A stretch of DNA of 64,000 nt from Streptomyces sp. ASQP_92 (lineage in GTDB: Bacteria; Actinomycetota; Actinomycetes; Streptomycetales; Streptomycetaceae), in assembly GCF_025399895.1 (NCBI RefSeq), contig NZ_JAODUA010000001.1:186001-250000 (forward strand), in the 5' to 3' direction. Below the pieces are notes generated by a model that was not told where the DNA came from, did not search any database, and worked only from the letters and a program-made list of their open reading frames with translations. A program made the translations under genes and the position numbers. Position 1 is the first letter of the stretch, and the number at the start of each line of letters is the position of its first letter. Shown here piece after piece: positions 42,865 to 51,952 of this stretch.

Positions 42865-44459
42865 CCACGGAGCACCCCGTACGCCTCGACGCCCTGCTGG
42901 CCAGTTCCGCCCGCACCCACCCCGGGCGCACCGCCCTGGAAGGCGCGGGCGAGAGCTGGACGTACGCCCAACTGGAGCACGCCGTCGCCGAGTCGGCCGA
43001 GCGGCTGACCGCGAACGGGCTCGCACCCGGCGACCGGGTCGGGGTCTTCGCCCCCAAGAGCCCCGCCACCGTCATCGCCCTGTACGCGGCCCTGCGGGCC
43101 GGTGCGGTGGTCGCACCCCTGGACGTGGCCGACCCGCCGGAACGCACCGCCCGCATGATCCGCAACGCCGGTCTGTCGCTGCTGCTCACCACCGACCGCG
43201 CCCTCGCCGGAGCGCACCGCGCCGCCGCCCGTGCCCGCGACGGCGTCCCGGCCGACGACGGCGCCCTCGACCACGGCCTGCACTGGCTGCGCGTCCTGGC
43301 GCCCGACGAGCGGCCCGGGCCGCTGCCCGCGCCCACCGACCGCGGTGGCTACATCCTCTTCACCTCCGGCTCCACCGGCTGGCCCAAGGGCGTCCTGCTG
43401 TCGCACGAGAACGTCGCCCACTACGCCCTGTGGGCCGCCGGCGAGTTCGGCCTCACCCCTGAGGACCGGATCGGCTCCCAGGCCGCCCTCACCTTCGACC
43501 TGACCACCTTCGACCTGTTCAGCGCCGCCGCCGTCGGGGCCTGCACGGTCTTGATGCCGGACCTTCTGCGCGCCTTCCCGCGCGACGTCGCCGGCTGGCT
43601 GACCGAACAGCGCATCACCCACTTCGTGGCCGTGCCGTCGCTCTACCACGGCATGCTCCAGCAGGGCGGCATCGCCGACGCCCCGCCGCCCCACCTGCGC
43701 GTCGCGGCCTTCGGCGGAGAGGCGTTCGCTCCCGAACTCCTGGAGAGGTACCTGGAGTTGCTCGACGGCGTCCCCTTCTACAACCTGTACGGGCCCACCG
43801 AGACCAACGCGTGCACCTACTACCGGGTGCCGGCCGACTGGAGCGCCGACCAGGAACTGACCATCGGCCGCGGTATCGCCGGCGTACACATCGAGGTGCT
43901 CGACGAGGACGGCCGTCCCACCGACGGCGAAGGCGAGATCCACATCGCCGGACCCACCGTCTTCCAGGGATATCTGCGCGGCGGCGAACCGAGCGACCCC
44001 ACCCGCACCGTGGTCTTCCGCGACGGCGTGGCACGCCGCGCCTACGCCAGCGGCGACATCGGCCGGATCACCTCCGACGGCCGGGTCTTCCTGCGCGGTC
44101 GGCGCGACTCCCAGGTCAAACGACGGGGTCACCGCATCGACCTGATGGACGTGGAGAGCGCCGTCCTCGACCTGCCGCAGGTCGCCACCGCCGCCGTCGT
44201 CGCCAAAAGCGGCCCGCACGCGGGTCAGATCTGGGCCTACGCGCAGGCGGACGCGTCCGAACGGGAGCTTCTGGCCGCACTGCGCGACGTGCTGCCCAAG
44301 CGGATGCTGCCCGACCGGGTCGTCCCGGTCACCACTCTGCCCACCACCACCAGCGGCAAGGTCGACCGCCGTGCCCTGAGTGACGACGGCGACCCCACCC
44401 CCACCGGCGCCGAACCCATCCCCACCGGCTCCGTACTCATCGAGGAGATCCCCGCATGA
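42861..44459 (+). CDS. stand-alone adenylation enzyme (amino acid--carrier protein ligase)
   Basis: 532-aa AMP-forming ligase without condensation or carrier domain. Core motifs: A3 FTSGSTGWPKGV, A4 region LTFDLTTFDLFSA (Asp at the amino-group-binding place), A5 NLYGPTETNACTYY, A7 YASGDIGR, A8 GRRDSQVKRRGHRID, A10 Lys in TTSGKVDR. The style matches ligases that load one amino acid onto a separate carrier protein, as prolyl ligases do in pyrrole pathways. Overlap with the carrier gene (ATGA) supports the pairing. Substrate unknown; beta-alanine is suggested by PanD in the operon. Confidence 0.85.
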   Translation: MTTEHPVRLDALLASSARTHPGRTALEGAGESWTYAQLEHAVAESAERLTANGLAPGDRVGVFAPKSPATVIALYAALRAGAVVAPLDVADPPERTARMIRNAGLSLLLTTDRALAGAHRAAARARDGVPADDGALDHGLHWLRVLAPDERPGPLPAPTDRGGYILFTSGSTGWPKGVLLSHENVAHYALWAAGEFGLTPEDRIGSQAALTFDLTTFDLFSAAAVGACTVLMPDLLRAFPRDVAGWLTEQRITHFVAVPSLYHGMLQQGGIADAPPPHLRVAAFGGEAFAPELLERYLELLDGVPFYNLYGPTETNACTYYRVPADWSADQELTIGRGIAGVHIEVLDEDGRPTDGEGEIHIAGPTVFQGYLRGGEPSDPTRTVVFRDGVARRAYASGDIGRITSDGRVFLRGRRDSQVKRRGHRIDLMDVESAVLDLPQVATAAVVAKSGPHAGQIWAYAQADASERELLAALRDVLPKRMLPDRVVPVTTLPTTTSGKVDRRALSDDGDPTPTGAEPIPTGSVLIEEIPA

Positions 44460-44719
44460 ACAGCGTCGAAGACCTCTGCGCCCTCATCGCCCGCCGCATC
44501 ACCTGGGGCCGGGGCGAGGACCCGCAGTCCCTGAACGCGGACACCCCACTCCTGGAGATGGGTCTGGTCGACTCCCTGGCGATCATGGAGATCGTCTCGG
44601 CGCTCGACGCCGAGGCCGGCATCAGCCTGCCCGACACCGAGATCGTCGCCGCCAACTTCCGTACCCCCAAGGCGCTTTGGGTCGCCATCGAGCGACTCCG
44701 GGCCGAGGAGGGCGCGTGA
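44456..44719 (+). CDS. acyl/peptidyl carrier protein
   Basis: 87-aa carrier protein with the phosphopantetheine site LVDSLAIM (Ser40). It lies between the ligase and the first acyl-CoA-dehydrogenase-like gene, overlapping both (ATGA and GTGA), so the aminoacyl group is probably loaded here and oxidised while bound. Confidence 0.9.
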   Translation: MNSVEDLCALIARRITWGRGEDPQSLNADTPLLEMGLVDSLAIMEIVSALDAEAGISLPDTEIVAANFRTPKALWVAIERLRAEEGA

Positions 44720-45876
44720 GCGCGGCGGCCCTCGCGGCGCTGCGTTGCGGCCCCGCGGAGACCGAGCGGATCGTCGACACCTACCGGGACCTGGCCGCGC
44801 CGGTCCTGGAGAAGACCGCCGGCGACGACTTCATCGCCCAGTGGCGGGCCATGGCCGACCTCGGCGTCCTGCGTCTTCCCGACCCGGACGCGACGGCGCC
44901 CGGCCCCGTCACCCGCTCGCTCGCCATGGTCGAGGGCATCGGTCTTGCCGGCGCCGATCCCGGCCTCTGCTACGCACTGGCCTCCCAGATCTTCGGCATG
45001 CAGTTCCCGCTGCGGGCCACCCTCACGGCCGAGGCCTGGCGCGCGGTCGCCGAGGTCCAGGAGGGCCGGGTGCTGCTGTGCCACGCGCTGACCGAACGCG
45101 GCGGCGGCAGCGACCCGTTCTCCATGGAGACCCGGGCCCGGCGCGACGGCGACGGCTTCGTCCTCGACGGCGCCAAGACGTTCATCACCGCCGCTCCCGT
45201 CGCGGACCGGGCGATCGTCTTCGCCCGTACCGGAGAAGGACGCTCCCCGTTCGCCCTGTCCGCCTTCCTCTTCCCGCTCGACCTGCCCGGCGTCCGACGC
45301 GGCGAGTCCTTCACCAAGACCGCCCTGCCGACCGTGCCGATGGGTGAACTCCTCTTCGAGGGCGTGCGGTTGGGCCCGGAAGCACTGCTGGGCGAGGAGG
45401 GCTCCGGTCTCGCGGTGATGGCCTCCACCACCGCCTGGGAGCGCTCCGTCATCCTCGGCTACGCGCTCGGCCCGATGCGCCGCACCCTGGTCCGTACCGT
45501 CGAGTGGGCCGCGGACCGCGAACACTTCGGCCGCCGCATGGGCGCGAGCCACCAGGTCGCGGCCCGCGTCAGCGACATGGCCCTGGCACTGCACCGCTCC
45601 CGCGTCCAGCTCTACGCGATGGCCGCACGGCTCGATGCCGGAACTCCCGCCCGGAAGCTGGCCGCCGAGGCCGCCCTCACCAAGATCTCCGTCTCCGAGG
45701 ACTACGTACGGCTGACCGAACACGCCACCGCGCTGTCGGGCGTACGCGCCTTCCTGCCCGACTTCGACCTGGCCGCCGACCTGGCGAGCCCCATGGCGGC
45801 CCTCACCTACGCCGGCCCCAACGACCTGCTGCGCGTGGGCGTCGCACGGCAACTCGGCCTACCGGTCGAGAACTGA
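44716..45876 (+). CDS. acyl-CoA-dehydrogenase-like oxidase of carrier-bound substrate
   Basis: 386-aa flavoprotein of the ACAD fold. ERGGGSDPFSMET and GAKTFITAA contact FAD; the helix around TAWERSVILG carries a Glu at the isovaleryl-CoA-dehydrogenase-type base position, as used by prolyl-carrier dehydrogenases; REHFGRRMGASHQV is present. Next to a ligase and carrier protein it is expected to desaturate the aminoacyl-thioester. GTG 44716 overlaps the carrier stop. Confidence 0.82.
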   Translation: MSAAALAALRCGPAETERIVDTYRDLAAPVLEKTAGDDFIAQWRAMADLGVLRLPDPDATAPGPVTRSLAMVEGIGLAGADPGLCYALASQIFGMQFPLRATLTAEAWRAVAEVQEGRVLLCHALTERGGGSDPFSMETRARRDGDGFVLDGAKTFITAAPVADRAIVFARTGEGRSPFALSAFLFPLDLPGVRRGESFTKTALPTVPMGELLFEGVRLGPEALLGEEGSGLAVMASTTAWERSVILGYALGPMRRTLVRTVEWAADREHFGRRMGASHQVAARVSDMALALHRSRVQLYAMAARLDAGTPARKLAAEAALTKISVSEDYVRLTEHATALSGVRAFLPDFDLAADLASPMAALTYAGPNDLLRVGVARQLGLPVEN

Positions 45877-45905
45877 CCGATCGAGACCCGAACCGAAGGA
45901 CATCG

Positions 45906-47096
45906 ATGACGCTGCCGACCCAACTCGACGACCTCCTCAAACTAGCCGCGGAAACCGGCGCGGCGCTCGCCCCGCTCGCCGCCGACGTCGATGCCGGACG
46001 TGCCGACGGCCACGAGACCTACCGCATCCTGCGCGACTCCGGCCTGCTCGCGCTGCTCGTCCCCAAGGAGTCGGGCGGCGCCGGCCTCGGCTTCGGCGAC
46101 TACTGGCGCGTCCTCGCCGAACTCGGCGCGCACAACGGGGCCGCCGCCCTCGGCTTCAACATGCACCACGTCGTCATCGGCGCGCTCGCCGACTCCGCCG
46201 GCACCCGGTTGTCCCCGGCCGCCGACACGTTCCGCGCCTGGATGCTGGACGAGGTCGTGCACGGCCGCAAGCTGTTCGCCTCCGCCACCTCGGAGACCGG
46301 CCGGGGCGCGAAACTCCGCGGGATGCACACCCGCTACCGGCTCTCCGACGACGGCGCGCACTACATCCTGACCGGCCACAAGTCGTTCGTCTCGCTGGCG
46401 GGCGCCGCCGACTACTACGTCGTCGCGGCCGTGGCCGACGACGGTGCCGAGGACTCCGCCGAGGTCTCGCACTTCGTCGTCGCCGCCGACGACCCCGGCG
46501 TCGGCTTCGGCAGCGTCCACCACATGTCGGCGATGTACGGGACCAGCACCGCCGCCATGACCCTGGACGAGGTCCCGGTGCCGCGGTCCCGGCTCTACCT
46601 GGGCGTCGAAGGCATGTCCCTGTTCAAGGTCGTACGCGAGCCGCACTGGATGATCGCGGGCTACACCGGCGCCTACCTCGGCATCGCCGAGGCCCTCTTC
46701 CGGCACACCGTCGACCACGTCACGGCGTCTCCCGCGCGAGCCCAATCGCCGGTCGTACAGCAGGAGTTGGGGCGCATGTCGGCCCGGCTGCGGGCCGCCC
46801 GCGCCCTGGTGCACGAGGCCGGTGACCTGGTCACCGCCGAGCGCGGCAGCCTGGAGGCCAACGCGATGGTGCACGCCGCCAAGTACGTCGTCGGCGAGGC
46901 CGGTCCGCAGCTCGCCCAGGACGCGCTGCGGCTGTGCGGCTCGGCCGCCGTCAGCCGCGCACACCCCCTGGAGCGGCTGATCCGCGAGGCGTCCTTCGCC
47001 CATGTGATGCCGGCCAAACCGCAGGACTGCCTGGAGTACCTGGGCAAGGCCGCCGTCGGCGTCAATCTCTACGACGCCCGGGCCTTCGCATGGTGA
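45906..47096 (+). CDS. second ACAD-fold flavoprotein, probable flavin-dependent monooxygenase
   Basis: 396-aa protein with the ACAD fold (VPKESGGAGLGFGDYW, SATSETGRGAKLRG, ALRLCGSAAVSRAHPLERLIREA). The usual catalytic Glu is not evident in the corresponding helices (WMIAGYTGAYLGIAEAL), and a flavin reductase gene overlaps its end, both features of group D monooxygenases (for example N-hydroxylases such as VlmH with VlmR). It may hydroxylate or N-oxygenate the pathway intermediate. ATG 45906, 29 nt after the previous gene. Confidence 0.75.
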   Translation: MTLPTQLDDLLKLAAETGAALAPLAADVDAGRADGHETYRILRDSGLLALLVPKESGGAGLGFGDYWRVLAELGAHNGAAALGFNMHHVVIGALADSAGTRLSPAADTFRAWMLDEVVHGRKLFASATSETGRGAKLRGMHTRYRLSDDGAHYILTGHKSFVSLAGAADYYVVAAVADDGAEDSAEVSHFVVAADDPGVGFGSVHHMSAMYGTSTAAMTLDEVPVPRSRLYLGVEGMSLFKVVREPHWMIAGYTGAYLGIAEALFRHTVDHVTASPARAQSPVVQQELGRMSARLRAARALVHEAGDLVTAERGSLEANAMVHAAKYVVGEAGPQLAQDALRLCGSAAVSRAHPLERLIREASFAHVMPAKPQDCLEYLGKAAVGVNLYDARAFAW

Positions 47097-47611
47097 TCCC
47101 CGTCCAGGACGCCCCCGCCGTCACACGCGACGCCTTCCGGGCCCTGATGGGCTCGCACCCCAGCGGCGTCGCCGTCATCGCCACGGCCGACGCGCAGGGC
47201 AGGCCGTACGGCTTCACCTGCACCGCCCTGTGCTCGCTGTCCCTCGACCCGCCGCAGCTCCTGGTGTCCGTGGCCAACACCGGCAGCACCCTGCCGGTGA
47301 TCGCCGCCCGCGGCGCGTTCACCGTCAACTTCCTGCACGGCGCCGGGCGGCGCGCCGCCGAGGCGTTCGCGGGGCCCGCGGCCGAGCGCTTCCGCACCAC
47401 CGCCTGGCGGCCCGCGCCCGCCACCGGTCTCCCCGTGCTGGCGCAGGACGCCCACGCCAGCGCCGAGTGCCGCGTGGCCCGGCTCATCCCGGCCGACGAC
47501 CACACCCTCGTCATCGGCGAGGTGGTGCACACCGAGACCCACTCATCCGTGCCCGACGCGGCGCCGCTCCTGTACGGCATGCGCCGCTACGCCACCTGGC
47601 CGACCACCTGA
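47090..47611 (+). CDS. flavin reductase (FMN-binding, two-component monooxygenase partner)
   Basis: 173-aa flavin-reductase domain protein: [47 protein letters not shown]. It supplies reduced flavin to a monooxygenase, most likely the ACAD-fold protein whose stop it overlaps by 7 nt. ATG 47090 or GTG 47093. Confidence 0.85.
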   Translation: MVIPVQDAPAVTRDAFRALMGSHPSGVAVIATADAQGRPYGFTCTALCSLSLDPPQLLVSVANTGSTLPVIAARGAFTVNFLHGAGRRAAEAFAGPAAERFRTTAWRPAPATGLPVLAQDAHASAECRVARLIPADDHTLVIGEVVHTETHSSVPDAAPLLYGMRRYATWPTT

Positions 47612-47666
47612 CGGGGACCGGCCCCGGCCCGCTCGCACCCATCAACACCTCACCCAAGGAGTACCC

Positions 47667-48083
47667 ATGTTCCGCACCCTGATGAAGTCGAAGATCCACC
47701 GCGCCACCGTCACCCAGGCCGACCTGCACTACGTCGGCTCGCTGACCATCGACTCCGACCTGATGAAGGCCGCGGACCTGCTGCCCGGCGAGAAGGTCGA
47801 CATCGTCGACATCGAGAACGGCTCCCGGCTCTCCACCTATGTCATCGAGGGCCCGGCCGGCTCCGGCGTCATCGGCATCAACGGTGCCGCCGCCCGCCTC
47901 ATCAGCCCCGGCGACCGGGTGATCATCATCGCGTATGCCGCCATGACGGACGAGGAGACCGCGAGCTTCGTTCCGCACGTCGTCTTCGTCGACGAGCGCA
48001 ACGAGGTGGTGGACCTCGGCGGTGACCCGGCCGCGGTGCCCGAGGGCTCCGGTCTCAAGCGTGGCGACCTCGTCGCCAACTGA
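47667..48083 (+). CDS. panD: aspartate 1-decarboxylase (pyruvoyl enzyme)
   Basis: 138-aa PanD. The self-cleavage pair Gly24-Ser25 (YVGSLTID) forms the pyruvoyl group; Lys9 (MKSKIHR) and [20 protein letters not shown] are the typical following motifs. It converts L-aspartate to beta-alanine. There is no panB or panC next to it and it is in the middle of a carrier-protein operon, so it probably feeds beta-alanine to this pathway, rather than to coenzyme A. ATG 47667 has AAGGAG just upstream. Confidence 0.92.
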   Translation: MFRTLMKSKIHRATVTQADLHYVGSLTIDSDLMKAADLLPGEKVDIVDIENGSRLSTYVIEGPAGSGVIGINGAAARLISPGDRVIIIAYAAMTDEETASFVPHVVFVDERNEVVDLGGDPAAVPEGSGLKRGDLVAN

Positions 48084-48115
48084 CCATTCGTACCAGGCAG
48101 TTCAGGGAGCTCACT

Positions 48116-48850
48116 ATGACGACCTCCGTGGTCAGCGGCGGCACCCGTGGCATCGGACGCGCACTGAGCCTGCGGCTCGCCGCCCTCGGGCACCGGGTGA
48201 TCGCCCTCTACCGCGGCGACGACCGTGCCGCCGAGCAGACCGAGAAGGCCGGCGAGGGCCGGATCGCGACACTGCGCTGCGACCTCACCCGGCCCCACGA
48301 GATCCGGGCGGTCTGCGACCGGATCACCGGTGAGTACGGCACGCCCGCGGTGCTCGTCAACAACGCCGGTGTCAACCGCGACCGGCCCTTCCTGTCCATG
48401 ACCGCCGAGGACTGGGACACGGTCCTCGCCACCAACCTGTCCGGCCCCTTCCACCTCAGCAGGGCCCTGGCGCCGGTGATGGTGGAGGCCGGCGGCGGCA
48501 GCATCGTCAACGTCGCCTCCACCACGGCGATCCGGCCCCGGCGCGACGGCGCCAACTACTGCGCCAGCAAGGCGGGCCTGATCCAGCTCACCAAGTGCCT
48601 GGCCCTCGAACTGGCCCCGCACATCAGAGTGAACGCCCTGCTGCCCGGCTTCACCGACACCGACGAGGTCACCGAGCGCTACCGCCTCGACGACCCGGAG
48701 CGGCTGGCCACGGTCCTGGACACCATTCCTGCCCGCAGGCTCGGCACGACGGACGACATGGCCGACGCCCTGGAGTATCTGGTGACCGCGCGCGGCGGCT
48801 ATGTCACGGGGCAGCAACTCATCGTCGACGGCGGCCACTTCATGGGGTGA
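48116..48850 (+). CDS. short-chain dehydrogenase/reductase (FabG-like)
   Basis: 244-aa NAD(P)-dependent reductase with GGTRGIGR cofactor loop, NNAG, catalytic Ser in NVASTT and YCASK (Tyr, Lys). It reduces a ketone or oxidises an alcohol of the intermediate. 32 nt after PanD, same operon. Confidence 0.88.
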   Translation: MTTSVVSGGTRGIGRALSLRLAALGHRVIALYRGDDRAAEQTEKAGEGRIATLRCDLTRPHEIRAVCDRITGEYGTPAVLVNNAGVNRDRPFLSMTAEDWDTVLATNLSGPFHLSRALAPVMVEAGGGSIVNVASTTAIRPRRDGANYCASKAGLIQLTKCLALELAPHIRVNALLPGFTDTDEVTERYRLDDPERLATVLDTIPARRLGTTDDMADALEYLVTARGGYVTGQQLIVDGGHFMG

Positions 48851-48906
48851 CGGCCCCACCCCCGCCCCACGCACCGACACACCCCACACCCTCAGGAGAA
48901 GACACC

Positions 48907-49725
48907 ATGCGACTGACCCGGCAACAGGTCGACCAGTACCACGACCAGGGATTCCTGACGCTGGAAGCCCTCCTCGACCCCCGCGAGGTGGACACGCTCC
49001 GGGCGGCCCTCGACCGCGACACCAAGATCCCCGGCCCCCAGCTGGTGACCGAGGACGGCGGCACGGAGGTCCGCGCGGTCTACTCCTCGCACCAGCGCCA
49101 GCCCGAGTACGCCGGCCTGGTCCGCGATCCCCGCATCCTGCCGGCCGTCCAGCAGCTCCTCACCGACGACGTCTACATCTACCAGTTCAAGATCAACGCC
49201 AAGCCGCCCTTCGGCGGCGACAAGTGGGCCTGGCACCAGGACTACCTCGCCTGGCGTCTCGCCGACGGGCTCCCCGCACCGCGGCAGATCAGCATCGGGG
49301 TCTTCCTCGACGACGTCACCGAGTTCAACGGCCCCGTCATCTTCCTGCCGGGCTCGCACCGCGGCGGACTCGTCCGAGAGGGCCGCTCGGCCGTCGCCAA
49401 GTCCGACCAGCACCTCGACCCCGACGACATCTCGCTGACCCCCCGGCAGCTCGCCGAACTCGTCGACCGGCACGGCATGACCAGTCCGAAGGGCCCGGCC
49501 GGCTCCGTGGTGCTGTTCTCGCCGGAGATCGTGCACGGCTCGGCGCCCAACATGTCGCCGTTCGCCCGCCGCCTGCTGATCGCCACCTACAACGACACCG
49601 CGAACCTGCCGCGCCCCGCGGGCGCGCCGCGTCCGGACTACGTCGTGTGCCGCGACACCGAGCCGCTGCGCCCCCTGGACTCATCCTTCTCCGAGGCGCT
49701 CGGCCTGCGTACGGTGACGTCATGA
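48907..49725 (+). CDS. phytanoyl-CoA dioxygenase family protein (non-heme iron, 2-oxoglutarate)
   Basis: 272-aa PhyH/EctD-like enzyme. Iron ligands: HQD (WAWHQDYLAW) and a distal His in EIVHGSAPN; GPVIFLPGSHRGG is conserved in the family. It couples 2-oxoglutarate decarboxylation to hydroxylation or desaturation of a small molecule; the FKINAKPPFGGDKWAWHQDY segment is close to ectoine-hydroxylase-type proteins. ATGA overlap with the next gene. Confidence 0.85.
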   Translation: MRLTRQQVDQYHDQGFLTLEALLDPREVDTLRAALDRDTKIPGPQLVTEDGGTEVRAVYSSHQRQPEYAGLVRDPRILPAVQQLLTDDVYIYQFKINAKPPFGGDKWAWHQDYLAWRLADGLPAPRQISIGVFLDDVTEFNGPVIFLPGSHRGGLVREGRSAVAKSDQHLDPDDISLTPRQLAELVDRHGMTSPKGPAGSVVLFSPEIVHGSAPNMSPFARRLLIATYNDTANLPRPAGAPRPDYVVCRDTEPLRPLDSSFSEALGLRTVTS

Positions 49726-50828
49726 CGCCGCGCACCGGACGCGCCGTAGTCCTCGAACAGTTCAACTCCCCTTTGCGGCTGAGGGAGTTCGCGCTTCCCC
49801 CGGCCCCGGACGGCGGCATGATCGTGGCCTGCGGCTACGGCGGCGTCTGCGGCACCGACCTGCACCTGAAGCAGGGGCACCTCGACATCCCCGTCCCGCT
49901 CGTCCTGGGCCACGAAGGACTCGGCGTCGTAAGGGAGTTGGGCGCCGGCGTCCACCGCGACGCCACCGGAGCGCCGCTCGCGGCCGGTGACAGGGTGATG
50001 TGGGCGTCCTCCATCGCCTGCGGCGTCTGCCCGCCCTGTCGGCTGCACCGCGAACCGACCCTGTGCGAGCAGCGCCGCACCTATGGCGTCAATCGCGGCC
50101 TCGACAGCGGTCCCGAACTCTCCGGCGCCTGGGCCGACCACATCGTGCTCCAGCCCGGCACCGCCGTCGTCAAGGTGCCCGACGGCGTCGATCCGATCGC
50201 GGCCATGTCGCTGGCCTGCGCCGGGCCCACCGTGGCGCACGCCCTGTACGAGCGGCGGCCCGTGCGTCTTGGCGAGACCGTGGTGGTGCAGGGCAGCGGC
50301 CCGGTCGGCCTCGCGGCGGCCGCGTTCGCGCACCTGGCCGGCGCCGCCAAGGTCATCGTCGTCGGCGGCCCCGCCGGCCGCCTGGAGGGGGCAGCCGCCG
50401 CCGGCATCGGCGACGTCCACCTGAACATCGCCGACGCCGAGGACCCCGAGGAGGTCCTGCGCGAGGCACGCGAGGCCGCCGGCGGGGACGGCGCCGACCT
50501 GGTGATCGAGTGCGCCGGGGTGCCGGCCGCCGTCGGGCAGGGGCTCACCCTCGCCCGCCGGGGCGGAAGCTACCTGATCATCGGCCAGTACACGGACGCC
50601 GGGGACACCCTGATCAATCCGCACCAGATCGTCCACCGCCAGCTCGACGTCGTCGGCTCCTGGGCCTTCACCGGCGCCCATCTCGTCGAATACGTCCGCC
50701 TGTTGCCGGCCCTCACGGCCCGGTTCGACCTGGCGAGTCTGGTGACGCCGTTCCCCCTGGAGCAGCACGCCGACGCGCTCAGCGCGGTCGCCGACGGCTC
50801 CGTGATGAAGGCGGTACTCACCTCCTGA
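49722..50828 (+). CDS. zinc-dependent alcohol dehydrogenase (MDR family)
   Basis: 368-aa medium-chain dehydrogenase. Catalytic zinc ligands in CGTDLHL and GHEGLG, structural zinc cysteines in CGVCPPCRLHREPTLC, and the Rossmann motif QGSGPVGLAAA. It oxidises or reduces an alcohol/aldehyde. Last gene of the operon; a hairpin follows at 50886. Confidence 0.86.
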   Translation: MTPRTGRAVVLEQFNSPLRLREFALPPAPDGGMIVACGYGGVCGTDLHLKQGHLDIPVPLVLGHEGLGVVRELGAGVHRDATGAPLAAGDRVMWASSIACGVCPPCRLHREPTLCEQRRTYGVNRGLDSGPELSGAWADHIVLQPGTAVVKVPDGVDPIAAMSLACAGPTVAHALYERRPVRLGETVVVQGSGPVGLAAAAFAHLAGAAKVIVVGGPAGRLEGAAAAGIGDVHLNIADAEDPEEVLREAREAAGGDGADLVIECAGVPAAVGQGLTLARRGGSYLIIGQYTDAGDTLINPHQIVHRQLDVVGSWAFTGAHLVEYVRLLPALTARFDLASLVTPFPLEQHADALSAVADGSVMKAVLTS

Positions 50829-50885
50829 CACCCCCAGGCTCACCTGCCGGCGCACCGACCCCCGCGACGCGCCGGTGAAGGTGAA

Positions 50886-50930
50886 GGTGACGGCCCGACC
50901 GCGACCCACCGGAGCGATCGGGCCGTCACC
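50886..50930. terminator. bidirectional terminator at end of biosynthetic operon
   Basis: Perfect 13-bp arms 50886-50898 and 50918-50930 between the dehydrogenase (+) and XRE regulator (-). Confidence 0.7.
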
Positions 50931-50967
50931 GCTGCCCGCATGCCGTGGTCACCCGGGGGGCACCGGC

Positions 50968-51792
50968 TCAACCCCGGACCAGCAGGCCCAGTGCCTCCTC
51001 CGTCGCCCGGTCGTCGGGAAGATAGGCGAGCAGATGGTGGCCCGGTTCGTCGACGGCCGCGAGCTTGACGTACCGCAGACGCACATCACCGGCCACCGGA
51101 TGACGGAAGTGACGTACGGCGGGATGGAACGCCGAGGTCTCCCGGCGGTCGTACCAGCGCGCCGCGTCCGGGTCGGCGAGCAGCTCCGCGATGATCTCGG
51201 CATACCGGCCGTCCTCGGGATGCCTTGCCGCCTTCGCCCGGAACTGGCCCAGCAGACTCCGTGCCTCCTGCTCCCAACTGGCCAGCAACGTACGGGCGGG
51301 GGGCCAGCGGAACACCAGCCACAGCAGGTTGCGCTGCTTGGGTGCCAGCCGCGCCAGATCGGTGAGCAGCGCGGCGTACCCCGGGTTCCAGGCCAGCAGG
51401 TCCCAGTGCGGGTCGAGCACCGCGGCCGGGTTCGGCTCCAGCGACTCCACCAGGGACAGCAGGTTGCGCGACACCCATCCCGGCGGCCGCTCGGCCGGCT
51501 CGGCGTGCTCCACGAACGACATCACATGGGCGGTCTCGTCCGCGTCGAGGCGCAGCGCCCGCGCCACCGACCGCAGCACCTGCGCCGACGTACGCACCCG
51601 CCCCTGCTCCAGCCACGCGTACCAGGAACTGCTGATCCCGGCCAGCTCCGCGACCTCCTCGCGCCGCAGCCCCGGGGTGCGCCGCCGCGGTGAGCCGGGC
51701 AGTCCCACATCGGCGGGGGCAAGCCGCTCACGGCGGGAGCGCAGAAACGCGCCCAGTTCGCGGGCCCGGCCGTCGACTCCTGCGCCGTTCAT
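50968..51792 (-). CDS. XRE-family regulator with MmyB-like ligand domain
   Basis: 274-aa regulator: an N-terminal HTH (about residues 35-90; LRREEVAELAGISSSWYAWLEQG) and the MmyB-like ligand-binding region (PPGWVSRNLLSLVESLEPNPAAVLDPHWDLLAWN onward). Divergent from the MFS exporter at 51953, which it probably controls, and next to the biosynthetic operon. Confidence 0.87.
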   Translation of the reverse strand: MNGAGVDGRARELGAFLRSRRERLAPADVGLPGSPRRRTPGLRREEVAELAGISSSWYAWLEQGRVRTSAQVLRSVARALRLDADETAHVMSFVEHAEPAERPPGWVSRNLLSLVESLEPNPAAVLDPHWDLLAWNPGYAALLTDLARLAPKQRNLLWLVFRWPPARTLLASWEQEARSLLGQFRAKAARHPEDGRYAEIIAELLADPDAARWYDRRETSAFHPAVRHFRHPVAGDVRLRYVKLAAVDEPGHHLLAYLPDDRATEEALGLLVRG

Positions 51793-51952
51793 GCTTCCCC
51801 CTCACACCGTGGGCCCCTGCCGCCGAGGGCCGTACGCCTCGCCCTCAGGGTGTGAGCAAGGGTAATCGGCTGGGGTGCCACCTTGATCGCCGGCGGTGGT
51901 GAGCTGGTCCTGCCGGTCCGAAAGCACCGGCAGGCACGCCACAAGGAGCCCC

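Noticed and set aside
42861..45876. Pyrrole-2-carboxylate pathway (prolyl ligase, carrier, dehydrogenase) as the firm identity
   Set aside because: The triad order fits, but PanD, the second flavoenzyme and the PhyH enzyme have no role in that pathway, and proline specificity cannot be read; kept as an analogy only.
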